64,000 nt of DNA, taken from the NCBI GenBank assembly GCA_014841595.1, contig JACYUE010000001.1:2158996-2222995 (forward strand), given 5' to 3'. Position 1 is the stretch's first letter, and every line of letters starts with the position of its first letter. A program made the position numbers and the translations under genes. Below the pieces are notes generated by a model that searched no databases, was not told the origin of the DNA, and saw only the letters and a program-made list of their open reading frames with translations. Of the stretch, positions 48,924 through 59,431 are shown in pieces. This DNA comes from Oxalobacteraceae sp. CFBP 8761. Lineage in GTDB: Bacteria > Pseudomonadota > Gammaproteobacteria > Burkholderiales > Burkholderiaceae_D.

Positions 48924-51818
48924 TTACATCACCAGTGCGGCGTTGCGCTGCGTTCCCATCGGTGGCGCACTGTCAGTACGAATGAAACAGTGGGCCGGCA
49001 CCAGTGGCCGATCGACATAATAGCCCTGGATTTCGTTGCAGCCAAAGCGCTTGAGCTCGCACAACTGCTCGAGATTTTCCACGCCTTCTGCCACCACCTT
49101 CAGATTCAGGCTGTGCGCCAGGTTGATGACGGCGCGGGTGATCGCGGCGTCGTCGCTGTCATGCGGCAGGTCGCGCACGAAGGTACGGTCGATCTTCAGC
49201 GCATCGAGCGGGAAGCGCTTCAGATACGCGAGGCTCGAATAGCCGGTGCCGAAATCGTCAATGGACAGGCGCATGCCCAGTGCCTTGATCCGTCCCAGGA
49301 TCGCCACTGCGGCATCCGGGTTCACCATCAGCATCGATTCGGTGAGCTCGAACTCGAGCAGTGCCGGCGCGATGCCGCTGGCGGTCACGATGTGCTCGAT
49401 CGTTGCTGCCAGGTCGTCCTGCTCGAGCTGGCGCGCCGACAGATTGATCGCGACTGGCACGACGGGGAAGCCGTCGGCGCGCCAAGCGCCAAGCTGGCGG
49501 CAGACTTCCGTCACGACCCACTCGCCGACCGCGATGATCAGCCCCGTGTCTTCGAGGACCGAGATGAATTCGAGCGGCGGCACGAGGCCGCGCTGCGGGT
49601 GGTTCCAGCGCAGCAGCGCCTCGAAGCCGCTCGTCCTGCCGGTGGCAAGGTCCAGCTTCGGCTGATAGTGGAGCAGGAATTCGCCACGCGCCAGCGCCTG
49701 GTGCAGCTCGGCTTCGAGCTTGATGCGCTGGGTGGTTGCATCGTGCATGGCTGCGCTGAAAAACTGGAAATTGCCACGGCCATTGTGTTTGGCCGCATAC
49801 ATGGCCGTATCGGCGCTCTTGAGCAGCGCCTCCGCATTGGCACCGTCTTCCGGGTAGCGTGCGATGCCGATGCTGGCCGAGACGAACAATTGCTGGCCCT
49901 GCAGCAGGAAGGGCGCCGCCAGCGCATCGATGATGCCGGTGCACAGTGTGGCAATGTCGCCGTCTTCCACGACATCGGGCAGGATCAGGGCGAATTCGTC
50001 GCCACCGAGCCGCGCGACCAGATCGCCGGGCCTGGCACAGGCTTGCAGGCGTTTGGTGGCCAGTACCAGCAACTGGTCGCCGACGCCATGCCCCAGCATG
50101 TCGTTGACTTTCTTGAAGTGGTCGAGGTCGATGAACATGACGCCGGCGCGGCGTTCCTGTGCGGCGGCCGCTCCGATGGCCAGGTCGAGCGATTCGGACA
50201 GGTAGCGCCGGTTCGGCAGGTCGGTCAACGCATCGTATTGCGCCAGATAGGTCAGGCGCTGCTGGGCCGTGTGGCGCTCGATCGTGGTGGCCAGGATGTG
50301 CGCGATGCTGCGCAAGAAGTTGCGGTCGTCCGGGCCGAACTGGCGGTTGTCGTCGGTGAACACACCCAGCACGCCGAACGGACTTTCCGTGCAAATCACG
50401 CAGGCATCGACGCTGCTGCGGACCTGGTAGACAGCCCCGACGGTCGCGAACAGCGGCCGCAGCAGGTCGGCCGGCTTTTGTTGTGGCATGGGACCCAGCG
50501 GGCAGTCAAGGGCAAAGCCGGTGGCCGAGGCCAGGGCGCCGCTACCCGCCTGAATCACCAGTGAGCGTCCGATCGGCGCCGGTTCCAGTGAAAACAGCGC
50601 TGCGCTCGGCGCGTCCAGGCCGCCCGCCGCAGCCTGAATGGCCTCCCGGAACACGTGGTGCAGGTCGGTGGCCGTCAGGGCCACGCGGCCCAGCTCGGCG
50701 ATCAGGTTTTCGCGCCGCGCCGTGGCCAGGATCGTGCGCTCGAAGGCCTTGCGCTCGGTGATGTCGATATCGATACAGATATAGCGCACCGTGCCGCCCG
50801 CATCGAACATCGGCACGATCGTGCGGTGCCATTGCAGCGTGCGGTCGCGCCCGGCGATCGTCACGTCGCCTTTCCATACAGTCGGTCCGGGTGTCCAGGC
50901 CGGCGCCGGGCCGGGGATGGTCAGGTGCGCCAGCGGCTGGCCGACGACCTCGTCGCGGGACAGGCCACTGTTGGCGATGAACTGGTCGTTGACGACGGCG
51001 ATGCGGCCGTCGACATCGATCTCGGACACGATCGCGGCCTGGTCCATCGCACTCTTGTGCTGCACGAGCGAATTCATCAGGAGCTCGATGCGCTCGCCAT
51101 ACTGCACCCGCAGGCTGGCAGTGCCGCGGTTGACGGCCAGGATCGCTTCCTGGATCTCGAGCGGCGCATCGTCGTGCAGTGGCGCCTCGGCAGTGACCAG
51201 GCCCGCGGCGACATCATGCTCAAAAGCGCGCAGGCCACCGAGACGGTCCAGCCAGCGGCGCAGCAGCACGCGCATCATCAACAGGCTGGCCGAGGCCAGC
51301 ACCAGGGCCACCGCGGCCGTTTCGATGATGAGCTGCCAGAGCTGCGCTGCCAGTCTGGTCACGTCGAACGACAGGCGCATGACGCCATAGTCCTTGCCAC
51401 CGACCGTGATGACCCGGTTGACATCGTAGAACCGCTCGACGATCAGCGCCGTGAACCAGTCGGGCGGCGCTGCGTACTGGCTTGCCTGCGCCTCCAGGCT
51501 GATCGCGCCACCACCGACTTCGAGGAACTGGGCGCGCTGGAACGGTGACTTGACGAGCATCTTGCCCAGCGTGCGCTTGACCGTGTCGTAATCGCCAATG
51601 ACGACGCTTTCTTCGATCGGCTGGATCACCGCCTCGAGCAGCATCAGCGCATTGTCCTGTGTCTCTTCGATGTGCTGCAGGTACTGGTAGCGGTAAAACA
51701 TGCCCAGGCCCGCCACCATCAGGAGCAGCATCGTGGCCGCGAACACGCCGAATACGCGGCCCATCAGGGAGCGCGGCAGGAAGACGCGCTTGAGCAGGCG
51801 CAGCGGAGCAAATGTCAT
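48924..51818 (-). CDS. Membrane PAS-GAF-GGDEF-EAL protein
   Basis: This c-di-GMP turnover protein has 964 residues. Two membrane helices (about 18-40 and 165-185) enclose a periplasmic domain; a PAS domain (about 255-365), a GAF-like domain (about 380-520), GGDEF (about 535-690, RLGGDEFAL near 604) and EAL (about 710-950, GFEALLRW near 733, IDDFGTGYSSLAYLKRF) follow. Both catalytic motifs are intact, so it may both make and degrade c-di-GMP. A GTG at 51833 overlaps the stop of the PhnD-like gene; ATG 51818 is taken because of GGTGA upstream. The PhnD-like protein is the probable periplasmic input. Confidence 0.9.
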   Translation of the reverse strand: MTFAPLRLLKRVFLPRSLMGRVFGVFAATMLLLMVAGLGMFYRYQYLQHIEETQDNALMLLEAVIQPIEESVVIGDYDTVKRTLGKMLVKSPFQRAQFLEVGGGAISLEAQASQYAAPPDWFTALIVERFYDVNRVITVGGKDYGVMRLSFDVTRLAAQLWQLIIETAAVALVLASASLLMMRVLLRRWLDRLGGLRAFEHDVAAGLVTAEAPLHDDAPLEIQEAILAVNRGTASLRVQYGERIELLMNSLVQHKSAMDQAAIVSEIDVDGRIAVVNDQFIANSGLSRDEVVGQPLAHLTIPGPAPAWTPGPTVWKGDVTIAGRDRTLQWHRTIVPMFDAGGTVRYICIDIDITERKAFERTILATARRENLIAELGRVALTATDLHHVFREAIQAAAGGLDAPSAALFSLEPAPIGRSLVIQAGSGALASATGFALDCPLGPMPQQKPADLLRPLFATVGAVYQVRSSVDACVICTESPFGVLGVFTDDNRQFGPDDRNFLRSIAHILATTIERHTAQQRLTYLAQYDALTDLPNRRYLSESLDLAIGAAAAQERRAGVMFIDLDHFKKVNDMLGHGVGDQLLVLATKRLQACARPGDLVARLGGDEFALILPDVVEDGDIATLCTGIIDALAAPFLLQGQQLFVSASIGIARYPEDGANAEALLKSADTAMYAAKHNGRGNFQFFSAAMHDATTQRIKLEAELHQALARGEFLLHYQPKLDLATGRTSGFEALLRWNHPQRGLVPPLEFISVLEDTGLIIAVGEWVVTEVCRQLGAWRADGFPVVPVAINLSARQLEQDDLAATIEHIVTASGIAPALLEFELTESMLMVNPDAAVAILGRIKALGMRLSIDDFGTGYSSLAYLKRFPLDALKIDRTFVRDLPHDSDDAAITRAVINLAHSLNLKVVAEGVENLEQLCELKRFGCNEIQGYYVDRPLVPAHCFIRTDSAPPMGTQRNAALVM

Positions 51819-51829
51819 GGCAAAAGGTG

Positions 51830-52669
51830 TCACCGCAGGCTGGCCGGCGCGTCGGCATAGAACGTGCGGTAGCTGGCATAGTCGGCCTGGCTGGCGGCCA
51901 CGAACGACAGCGGTACCGGAGCGTGGATCAGCGCGCCCGATTCGGCGAGCACGCGCTTGCCTTCCGGATCGTTGTGCATCGTGAGGAAGGCATTGGCGAC
52001 GGCGCGCACCTGCTCCGCCGGCACCCGTGGCGAGGCCATCAGCGCCAGATCATTGAATGGCGCCGACGTCCACAGCACGCGGAATGCGCTGCCTTCGCGG
52101 CCGCGCCAGTTGGCCACCAGCTGCGAATTTGCGCCGACCGCCTTGACCATGCCGGCGAACAGCTGCGTGAACGCAGCGTCCTGGTTGCCGGCGAACACGA
52201 CGTTAATCGGGATGTCGGCGCGCAGCAGCTGCGCATAATTGACCTTGTAGGCCACCAGCGCTTCCGGGCCCGGAAAACTCACGGCGGCGCCGGCCAGTTC
52301 CTTGATATCCCTGATCGGCGAATCGACCGGCACCACGATCTGTGCGTGCACCGGCGGCGAGTTGCGGCGCCCGAACACGGTCCAACCCATCTTTTCCCGG
52401 TCGGGACTGAACAGGTGGTTGGTAAAGGCGAAGTCGACTTCGCGCGCCAGCACGAAACTGGTCGTGTCGGCGGAGGTGCGACCCAGCTTGAGCTTCATGC
52501 AGACCTTGCTGCGGGTCGATACGTAGCTGATGATCGGATTCCAGAAGCTGGCCGATACCTGGACATTGAACTGATTGACCGGTGAAAAATTGTAGCAGGC
52601 CGGTGGAGCGGCGACAGCCGATTGCGTGACGAAAAAGGCGCCAGCCAGCAGTGACAGATGCAGATTCAT
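51830..52669 (-). CDS. PhnD-like periplasmic substrate-binding protein
   Basis: This 279-residue protein has a signal peptide (about 1-20, ending AVAA) and a PhnD/phosphonate-type binding fold: FAFTNHLFSPDREKMGW, VVPVDSPIRDIKELAGAAVS and FPGPEALVAYKVNYAQLL. No ABC permease or ATPase is nearby; instead it is coupled to a membrane GGDEF-EAL gene that begins inside its stop region. Such pairs are used as sensor modules in which the binding protein signals to the cyclase/esterase. Ligand unknown. Confidence 0.85.
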   Translation of the reverse strand: MNLHLSLLAGAFFVTQSAVAAPPACYNFSPVNQFNVQVSASFWNPIISYVSTRSKVCMKLKLGRTSADTTSFVLAREVDFAFTNHLFSPDREKMGWTVFGRRNSPPVHAQIVVPVDSPIRDIKELAGAAVSFPGPEALVAYKVNYAQLLRADIPINVVFAGNQDAAFTQLFAGMVKAVGANSQLVANWRGREGSAFRVLWTSAPFNDLALMASPRVPAEQVRAVANAFLTMHNDPEGKRVLAESGALIHAPVPLSFVAASQADYASYRTFYADAPASLR

Positions 52670-52953
52670 GATTGTGCGATCGTGAGGACAAGATGAAATA
52701 CGGCCACGTCCCGGGTGCCGGGCTGGGCTCCGTGATGTCGTGCCATGCGGCAGACAAGCCGGGCGCGCGGTAGCGGTGAGGCACAGTGCGCCAGCGTCGC
52801 CATCCGTCGATGGATGCGCGAACGGGTCACTGTAGCGCGGGCCGTTAAGGCACATGCGTTCCAGCTGTGAAGATCATACCATTAGCCAACATTGCTGGCT
52901 GTAATGCAATGTTGCATTCAATAACTTAATCGGTTCATGTCCTGTGCGTGCAG

Positions 52954-52990
52954 CCAAAAACAACAACGGCCCCGAAGGGCCGTTGTTGTT
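52954..52990 (-). terminator. Rho-independent terminator of the MHS transporter gene
   Basis: AACAACAACGGCCC pairs with GGGCCGTTGTTGTT around a CGAA tetraloop (14-bp stem), with a run of A on the plus strand (U-tract on the minus strand). It lies 24 bp after the stop codon of the transporter gene at 53014. Confidence 0.9.
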
Positions 52991-53013
52991 ACTGCGAAAA
53001 AGAGCAAGGCAGA

Positions 53014-54354
53014 TCAGTCACGGATTTCCAGCTTGCGGTTGAGGCTCAGCGCAGCCAGCGTGGCCACTGCTGCCGACAGCAGGTACAGGCTGACGTAGCC
53101 GAGGCCGAAGTTGGCCGACAGACCCAGCGCAACCAGCGGCGCGAATGCTGCGCCGACCAGCCATGCCAGATCCGACGTCAGTGCCGCACCGGTGTAGCGG
53201 AAGTGCTTCTGGAAGTTCGACGTCGTGGCGCCCGCGGCCTGGCCATACGACAGGCCCAGCAGGGTGAAGCCGACCAGGATGAAGGTGTTCTGGCCAGCGG
53301 TACCGCCGTCGATCAGCGATGGCACGAAGACCGAGAACAGCGCGATCAGTGCCGCCAGCGTACCGAGCGTGGTGCGACGACCGACCTTGTCAGCGATATA
53401 GCCCGAGGCCAGGATACCCAGCGCAGCCAGGACAGCGCCGCCCATCTGGACCAGCAGGAACGATTCGACAGGGCGCGTATCATACAACTGGATCCACGAC
53501 AGCGGGAACACGGTCACCAGGTGGAACAGCGCGTAGCTGGCCAGTGCGGTCATGGCACCGATGATGATGTTGGTACCCTGATTGCGCATCAGTTCGCCGA
53601 CCGGGGCAGGCGTCATGTGGTTGGTGTCCAGCAGGCGTGCGTATTCGGTGGTCGAAACCAGGCGCAGGCGGGCGAACAGGCCAACGACGTTGATGGCGAA
53701 GGCGACGAAGAACGGGAAGCGCCAGCCCCAGGTCAGGAAGTCTTCCTGCGACAGGTTGCCGATCAGGTAAGCGAACACGCCGGCGGCGATGACGAAGCCG
53801 AGCGGTGCGCTCAGCTGACCCAGCATCGCGTACCAGCCACGCTTGCCTTCAGGTGCGGACAGGGCCAGCAGCGATGGCAGACCATCCCACGAACCGCCCT
53901 GGGCCAGGCCTTGGCCGATGCGCAGCAGTGCCAGCATCACGATGGCGGCGCCGCCGATTTCGCTGTAGCTCGGGAGCAGGGCGATGACGACGGTGCAGGT
54001 ACCCATCATGAACAGCGCGATCAGCAGTTTCATGTCGAGGCTCCAGCGTTTCTGGATCCACATGAAGAGCAGCGTGCCGAACGGACGCGCGATGAATGCG
54101 AACGCGAAAATGACAAAGGCGTACAGTGTGCCTTCGAGGCGATCGGCAAACGGGAAGAAGATCGACGGGAACACCAGCACCGAAGCGATGGCATACACGA
54201 AGAATTCGAAGTACTCCGCTGAACGACCGACAATGACGCCGACGGCGATGTCGCCGGGGGAGATGTGTTCGTCGCGGGCGTTGATATTGCGTGCGCCGCT
54301 GTTCGGGCTCGTGATTGGAGCGGCGTCGTCGCTGCCGTGGGTAGTGCTGTGCAT
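53014..54354 (-). CDS. MFS metabolite:proton symporter, MHS family
   Basis: This 446-residue, 12-helix transporter has the MHS pattern: GVIVGRSAEYFEFFVYAIAS at helix 1, FIARPFGTLLFMWI, and LRIGQGLAQGGSWDGLPSLL, close to KgtP, ProP and ShiA. The substrate is probably an organic acid or osmolyte but cannot be told from sequence. A 30-residue polar N-terminal extension precedes helix 1. It is divergent from cyoA across 162 bp and has its own strong terminator. Confidence 0.88.
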   Translation of the reverse strand: MHSTTHGSDDAAPITSPNSGARNINARDEHISPGDIAVGVIVGRSAEYFEFFVYAIASVLVFPSIFFPFADRLEGTLYAFVIFAFAFIARPFGTLLFMWIQKRWSLDMKLLIALFMMGTCTVVIALLPSYSEIGGAAIVMLALLRIGQGLAQGGSWDGLPSLLALSAPEGKRGWYAMLGQLSAPLGFVIAAGVFAYLIGNLSQEDFLTWGWRFPFFVAFAINVVGLFARLRLVSTTEYARLLDTNHMTPAPVGELMRNQGTNIIIGAMTALASYALFHLVTVFPLSWIQLYDTRPVESFLLVQMGGAVLAALGILASGYIADKVGRRTTLGTLAALIALFSVFVPSLIDGGTAGQNTFILVGFTLLGLSYGQAAGATTSNFQKHFRYTGAALTSDLAWLVGAAFAPLVALGLSANFGLGYVSLYLLSAAVATLAALSLNRKLEIRD

Positions 54355-54435
54355 GGTTAATTCTCCAAAAGTCGTGTCGCGGTCGCCACTATTGTGGGTA
54401 ACACTATTGTTAAAATTGCATTATGGCAAAGGGTG

Positions 54436-54484
54436 GGACAAACTGTCCAATGTTCTTTGACGACCGTTGGCAGTACAGTAGCAT
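54436..54484 (+). promoter_or_regulatory. Putative cyo promoter with upstream palindrome
   Basis: GGACA-AAC-TGTCC (54436-54448) is a perfect 5-bp inverted repeat just upstream of TTGACG (54457-54462) and TAGCAT (54479-54484), a 16-bp-spaced -35/-10 pair. It lies 33-80 bp before the cyoA ATG. The RegA-type regulator encoded in the same cluster is one candidate binder; this is inference. Confidence 0.4.
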
Positions 54485-54516
54485 GCTCTCCCTCCATGTA
54501 ACGTTAGATACCTAGC

Positions 54517-55524
54517 ATGATTCCACAAATTGTCCGCCGCGGACTGCCATTACTTCTTCTTGCAGCGCTTGCTGGCTGCAATACCGTTGTAATGAATCCC
54601 ACCGGCGATATAGCAAAGCAGCAGGCCGATCTGATCGTCATATCGGTTCTATTAATGTTGATCATCATCATTCCGGTGATGTTGCTGGTCGTCTGGTTCG
54701 CCTGGCGCTACCGCAAGGGCGCCAACGCGGCCTACGAACCTGACTGGGACCACTCGACCAAGCTCGAGCTGATTATCTGGGGCGCACCGCTCCTGATCAT
54801 CATCGTGCTGGGCCTGATTACCTGGGTCAGTACCCACAAGCTCGATCCGTACCGTCCGCTCGACCGCATCGATGCCAACCGGCCGCTCGCCGCGTCGGTC
54901 AAGCCACTGGAAGTGCAAGTGGTGGCGCTGGACTGGAAATGGCTGTTCATTTATCCAGAGCAGGGCATTGCATCGGTCAATCACCTGGTGACCCCGATCG
55001 ACGTGCCAGTGCGCTTCAAGATCACGTCGTCGACCGTGATGAACACGTTCTACATCCCGACCCTGGCTGGCATGATCTACGCGATGCCGGGCATGGAAAC
55101 GGAACTGAACGCGGTGCTGAACAAGACCGGCGATTATCGCGGCCTGTCGGCCAACTTCAGCGGCGATGGTTTCTCGCACATGAAGTTTGCCTACAAGGGC
55201 GTGACGCAGGCCGATTTCGACACCTGGGTCAAGGAAATGAAGACCGGTACCGAAGTGCTCGACCGCGCTGACTACATGGTGCTCGAAAAACCGACCGCCA
55301 AGGAGCCGGTGCGCCATTACGCACAGGTCGAGCCTGCGCTGTTCAACCGCATCCTGAACCGCTGCGTTGCTGAAGGCACCATGTGCATGAACCAGCAAAT
55401 GCACGAGGATCACAAGCGCAACGAAATGGCCGCGGCCATCCGCCAGCTGCCGAAGGATGGCAAGTCCATGCTGGCCGAGGCACTGGAAATGTGCGTCGCC
55501 CCTTTTAACACTGTGAAGAAGTAA
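54517..55524 (+). CDS. cyoA: Cytochrome bo3 quinol oxidase subunit II
   Basis: This 335-residue lipoprotein has a lipobox LAALAGC (Cys about 22), two membrane helices (about 40-62 and 82-105), and a periplasmic cupredoxin domain. The region that would hold the copper A ligands in cytochrome c oxidase reads [14 protein letters not shown], lacking the Cys pair, as expected for a ubiquinol oxidase. A C-terminal COX-aromatic-rich extension follows. It is first in cyoABCD. Confidence 0.95.
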   Translation: MIPQIVRRGLPLLLLAALAGCNTVVMNPTGDIAKQQADLIVISVLLMLIIIIPVMLLVVWFAWRYRKGANAAYEPDWDHSTKLELIIWGAPLLIIIVLGLITWVSTHKLDPYRPLDRIDANRPLAASVKPLEVQVVALDWKWLFIYPEQGIASVNHLVTPIDVPVRFKITSSTVMNTFYIPTLAGMIYAMPGMETELNAVLNKTGDYRGLSANFSGDGFSHMKFAYKGVTQADFDTWVKEMKTGTEVLDRADYMVLEKPTAKEPVRHYAQVEPALFNRILNRCVAEGTMCMNQQMHEDHKRNEMAAAIRQLPKDGKSMLAEALEMCVAPFNTVKK

Positions 55525-55526
55525 CC

Positions 55527-57536
55527 ATGCAAGACACTTTCGACTTGACGAAGTTTATCTTCGGTCGGCTTGGCTGGGACGCGATTCCCTTCCATGAGCC
55601 GATCCTGCTTGCTACCTTCGCAGGTGTGATCGTAGGCGGTGTTGCCCTCGTGGGCATCCTGACCTACTTCCGCCTGTGGGGCTCGTTGTGGAAAGACTGG
55701 ATCACCAGTATCGACCACAAGAAAATCGGCATCATGTACATGATCCTCGGTCTGGTCATGCTACTGCGCGGCTTTGCCGACGCCCTGATGATGCGTGCCC
55801 AGCAGGCGCTCGCCTTTGGCGACAACGCCGGCTTCCTGCCGCCACACCACTACGACCAGGTCTTCACCGCCCACGGCGTGATCATGATCTTCTTCGTGGC
55901 GATGCCGTTCGTGACGGGTCTGATGAACTACGTGGTGCCACTGCAGATCGGTGCGCGCGACGTGGCCTTCCCGTTCCTGAACAACTTCTCGTTCTGGATG
56001 ACCACGATGGGCGCCGTGCTGATCATGGCGTCGCTGTTCGTCGGTGAATTCGCACGTACCGGCTGGCTCGCGTATCCGCCGCTGTCGGGCATCCTGGCCA
56101 GTCCGGGGGTGGGCGTCGACTACTACATCTGGTCATTGCAGATCGCGGGTGTCGGTACCTTGCTGTCCGGCGTGAACCTGATCGTCACCATCATCAAGAT
56201 GCGCGCACCGGGCATGGGCCTGATGAAGATGCCAGTCTTCGTCTGGACCTCGCTGTGCACCAACATCCTGATCGTCGTGACCTTCCCGATCCTGACCGCC
56301 GTGCTCGCCATGCTGGGCATGGACCGCCTGTTCGACACCGCGTTCTTCACGAACGACCGTGGCGGCAACGCGATGATGTACGTGAACCTGATCTGGATCT
56401 GGGGTCACCCTGAGGTCTACATCCTGATCCTGCCAGCGTTCGGTATCTTCTCCGAAGTGGTCTCGACCTTCTGCGGCAAGCGCCTGTTCGGCTACACCTC
56501 GATGGTCTACGCGACCTGCGTCATCATGGTGCTGTCGTACCTGGTCTGGCTGCACCACTTCTTCACGATGGGTTCGGGCGCCAGCGTCAATGCGTTCTTC
56601 GGCATCACGACGATGATCATCTCGATCCCGACCGGCGCGAAGCTGTTCAACTGGCTGTTCACGATGTACCGCGGCCGTATCCGCTTCGAACTGCCGATGA
56701 TGTGGACGATTTCGTTCATGCTGACCTTCACCATCGGCGGCATGACCGGCGTGATGCTGGCGATTCCTGCAGCCGACTTCGTGCTGCACAACTCGCTGTT
56801 CCTGATCGCCCACTTCCACAACGTGATTATCGGTGGCGTGGTGTTCGGTATCTTCGCGGGCCTGAACTACTGGTTCCCGAAAGCGTTCGGCTACAAGCTC
56901 GACAAATTCTGGGGCACCGTGTCGTTCTGGCTCTGGTCGATCGGTTTCTGGGTCGCGTTCACGCCGCCGTACATCCTGGGCTTCATGGGCTACACCCGCC
57001 GCGTGAGTCACTTCGATGACATGTCGGTCCAGTGGCTGTTCCAGATTTCGTTCCTGGGCACCCTGATGATCGCTGGTGGTATCGGCGCGCTGCTGATGCA
57101 ACTGTATGTCAGCTTCCGTGACCGCAACACCGCACGTCTGCGCGATTTCACGGGCGATCCGTGGGATGGCCGTACGCTGGAGTGGTCGACCTCGTCGCCA
57201 CCGCCTGACTACAACTTCGCGTTCACGCCGGTGGTGCACGACAACGACACCTTCGCCGACATGAAAAAGAACGGTTACCAGCGTCCGCTCGCCGATTTCG
57301 TCGCGATCCACATGCCCAAGAACACCTGGGCCGGTTTCGTGATCTCGGCACTGGCGTGCGCGGTCGGCTTTGCCATCATCTGGCATATGTGGGCTCTCGT
57401 GATCGGGGCGTTCATCGTCCTGCTCGGTACGATCATTGCCCATACCTTCAACTACAAACGCGATTTCTACATTCCGGCTGAAGAAGTCCTGAAGACCGAA
57501 ACCGCACGTACTCGTATGCTGGAAAGCCATGTCTGA
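55527..57536 (+). CDS. cyoB: Cytochrome bo3 quinol oxidase subunit I
   Basis: This 669-residue haem-copper oxidase core has about 15 helices. It carries [20 protein letters not shown] with a haem-b His, [20 protein letters not shown] with the Cu B His and cross-linked Tyr, and [20 protein letters not shown] with the remaining haem ligands, all conserved. The start is 2 bp after cyoA. It reduces oxygen to water using ubiquinol and pumps protons. Confidence 0.97.
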   Translation: MQDTFDLTKFIFGRLGWDAIPFHEPILLATFAGVIVGGVALVGILTYFRLWGSLWKDWITSIDHKKIGIMYMILGLVMLLRGFADALMMRAQQALAFGDNAGFLPPHHYDQVFTAHGVIMIFFVAMPFVTGLMNYVVPLQIGARDVAFPFLNNFSFWMTTMGAVLIMASLFVGEFARTGWLAYPPLSGILASPGVGVDYYIWSLQIAGVGTLLSGVNLIVTIIKMRAPGMGLMKMPVFVWTSLCTNILIVVTFPILTAVLAMLGMDRLFDTAFFTNDRGGNAMMYVNLIWIWGHPEVYILILPAFGIFSEVVSTFCGKRLFGYTSMVYATCVIMVLSYLVWLHHFFTMGSGASVNAFFGITTMIISIPTGAKLFNWLFTMYRGRIRFELPMMWTISFMLTFTIGGMTGVMLAIPAADFVLHNSLFLIAHFHNVIIGGVVFGIFAGLNYWFPKAFGYKLDKFWGTVSFWLWSIGFWVAFTPPYILGFMGYTRRVSHFDDMSVQWLFQISFLGTLMIAGGIGALLMQLYVSFRDRNTARLRDFTGDPWDGRTLEWSTSSPPPDYNFAFTPVVHDNDTFADMKKNGYQRPLADFVAIHMPKNTWAGFVISALACAVGFAIIWHMWALVIGAFIVLLGTIIAHTFNYKRDFYIPAEEVLKTETARTRMLESHV

Positions 57537-58167
57537 AATTAAAGCAACCATGACAGGCGGGATGACACCCGCCGAAGTGACCGCGCGCTACATGGCGCGG
57601 GAGCACCACCCGGAGCAGGGCACGTTGCTCGGCTTCTGGCTCTACCTGATGAGCGACTGCCTGCTGTTCGCATCGCTCTTCGCCAGCTACGCCGTGCTGG
57701 GCCGCAACTATGCGGGCGGCCCGACCGGCGCCGAGCTGTTCGAGCTGCCGCTGATCGCGCTCAATACCGCGTTCCTGCTGGTGTCGTCGATCACCTTCGG
57801 CATGGCCATGATCGCGGCGCAAGCCAAGAACGTGGGCAAGACCAAGCTGTGGCTGATCGCCACGGGCCTCCTGGGCGTGGCGTTCCTGTCGCTGGAAATC
57901 TATGAATTCCAGCACCTGATCCACCTGGGCGCCGGCCCACAGCGTTCGGGCTTCCTGACCGCGTTCTTCTCGCTGGTCGGTACCCACGGTCTGCACGTGC
58001 TGTTCGGCATCGTGTGGCTGGTGACCCTGTTCGTGCAGCTGTCCAAGCACGGCCTGACCCCGGAAAACTTCCGTCGCCTGGCTTGCCTGTCGCTGTTCTG
58101 GCACTTCCTGGATCTGGTCTGGATCTTCGTGTTTACCTTTGTCTACCTGATGGGAGTGCTGCCATGA
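57529..58167 (+). CDS. cyoC: Cytochrome bo3 quinol oxidase subunit III
   Basis: This 212-residue protein has five helices: [20 protein letters not shown], then a conserved [39 protein letters not shown] and [20 protein letters not shown]. It overlaps cyoB by 8 bp and cyoD by ATGA, so it is part of a tightly coupled operon. Confidence 0.96.
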   Translation: MSEIKATMTGGMTPAEVTARYMAREHHPEQGTLLGFWLYLMSDCLLFASLFASYAVLGRNYAGGPTGAELFELPLIALNTAFLLVSSITFGMAMIAAQAKNVGKTKLWLIATGLLGVAFLSLEIYEFQHLIHLGAGPQRSGFLTAFFSLVGTHGLHVLFGIVWLVTLFVQLSKHGLTPENFRRLACLSLFWHFLDLVWIFVFTFVYLMGVLP

Positions 58168-58550
58168 GCGATCATCATAACGAGCACGACCATGGTCATC
58201 ATGGTCATGACAGCTACCAGATCCACTACAGTGGCAAGGATTACGCGATCGGCTTCGTCCTGTCGCTGATCCTCACCGCGATTCCGTTCTGGCTGGTGAT
58301 GGGCAATGTGCTGGCCCCGGACATGACCCGCTGGGTCATCCTCGGCTTCGCCGCGGTCCAGCTGGTGGTCCAGATGGTCTACTTCCTTCACTTGAATTCG
58401 AAGGCTGAAGGCGGCTGGAACATGATGGCGCTGGTCCTGACGCTGGTTCTGCTGGTCATCGTGATGTCGGGCTCGATCTGGGTCATGCACCACATGAACA
58501 CCAACATGATGCCGGGCATGGGTGCTGAAAACACCTCCGACATGACCTGA
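58164..58550 (+). CDS. cyoD: Cytochrome bo3 quinol oxidase subunit IV
   Basis: This 128-residue protein begins with a His-rich tail (HHNEHDHGHHGHDSY), then three helices, with FAAVQLVVQMVYFLHLN typical of CyoD. The His-rich N terminus is longer than usual. ATG 58164 overlaps the cyoC stop. cyoE (haem O synthase) does not follow, so haem O must be made from a gene elsewhere. Confidence 0.93.
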   Translation: MSDHHNEHDHGHHGHDSYQIHYSGKDYAIGFVLSLILTAIPFWLVMGNVLAPDMTRWVILGFAAVQLVVQMVYFLHLNSKAEGGWNMMALVLTLVLLVIVMSGSIWVMHHMNTNMMPGMGAENTSDMT

Positions 58551-58552
58551 CC

Positions 58553-59380
58553 GTGGTGACGCACGCGCAGCAGCCGCCGACCCTGTCGGCGCAAGATCAG
58601 CCCCCGCCACGGCGCTCGCCTTTCGTGCGACGCCTGGTGACGGTGCTGGCCTTGCTGCTGCTCGTGCTGTTTGCAGTTCTGGGGACCTGGCAGGTGTTTC
58701 GCCTGCAATGGAAACTGGACCTGATTGAACGCGTCGATGCACGCGTTCATGCGGCGCCTGCTGCGCTTCCTCCGGTGGCGCAGTGGCCGCAGATTTCCAA
58801 GGAATCCGACGAATACCGGGCCGTTGCCCTGTCGGGTCACTATCTCTACCAATACACCGCACCCGTCCAGGCGCTGTCCGAGCTGGGCGCGGGCTTCTGG
58901 CTGCTCACGCCGTTCTGCACGGACGAGGGCCACATCGTGTTTGTCAACCGCGGCTTCATCCCGTCATCGGGCGATATCGCCACGCGCTTCCCGGCGCGCA
59001 CCGCCGGGCCGGACGCCTGCGCCGCCCCGGGCGAGCCAGTGGCGCTGACCGGCTTGCTGCGCATCAGCGAGCCCAAAGGCGGCTTCCTGCGCGACAACGA
59101 CCCGGTCGGCAACCGCTGGTATTCGCGCGACATCATCGCCTTGACCGCCGCGCGCGGCTTCGACCCGGCCCGCACGGCGCCGTTTTTCGTCGATGCCGGC
59201 AAGAACCAGGATCCTGCGTCTGCGCCCGAGCGCGCCGTGGGCGGCCTGACCGTCATCTCGTTCCCAAATAATCACCTCGTGTACGCGCTGACTTGGTATG
59301 CTCTCGCCCTCATGGTGGCCGCAGCCTGGTGGTGGGTGGCCCGCTACGAGGCGAAGCGCTCCCGCGACGCCAACGACTAA
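58553..59380 (+). CDS. SURF1 family oxidase assembly protein
   Basis: This 275-residue protein has an N-terminal helix (about 28-48, ending GTWQVFRLQWKLDLI, the conserved GxWQxxRxxWK motif) and a C-terminal helix (NNHLVYALTWYALALM). Between them the domain includes VFVNRGFIP, the family core. SURF1 helps insert haem into terminal oxidases. The GTG start lies 2 bp after cyoD; its position supports a role in assembling this bo3 oxidase. Confidence 0.92.
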   Translation: MVTHAQQPPTLSAQDQPPPRRSPFVRRLVTVLALLLLVLFAVLGTWQVFRLQWKLDLIERVDARVHAAPAALPPVAQWPQISKESDEYRAVALSGHYLYQYTAPVQALSELGAGFWLLTPFCTDEGHIVFVNRGFIPSSGDIATRFPARTAGPDACAAPGEPVALTGLLRISEPKGGFLRDNDPVGNRWYSRDIIALTAARGFDPARTAPFFVDAGKNQDPASAPERAVGGLTVISFPNNHLVYALTWYALALMVAAAWWWVARYEAKRSRDAND

Positions 59381-59431
59381 AGACGCTCCGGCCGCATTGC
59401 CGCGCACGGGGCATTGAACGGACGGGTTTCG

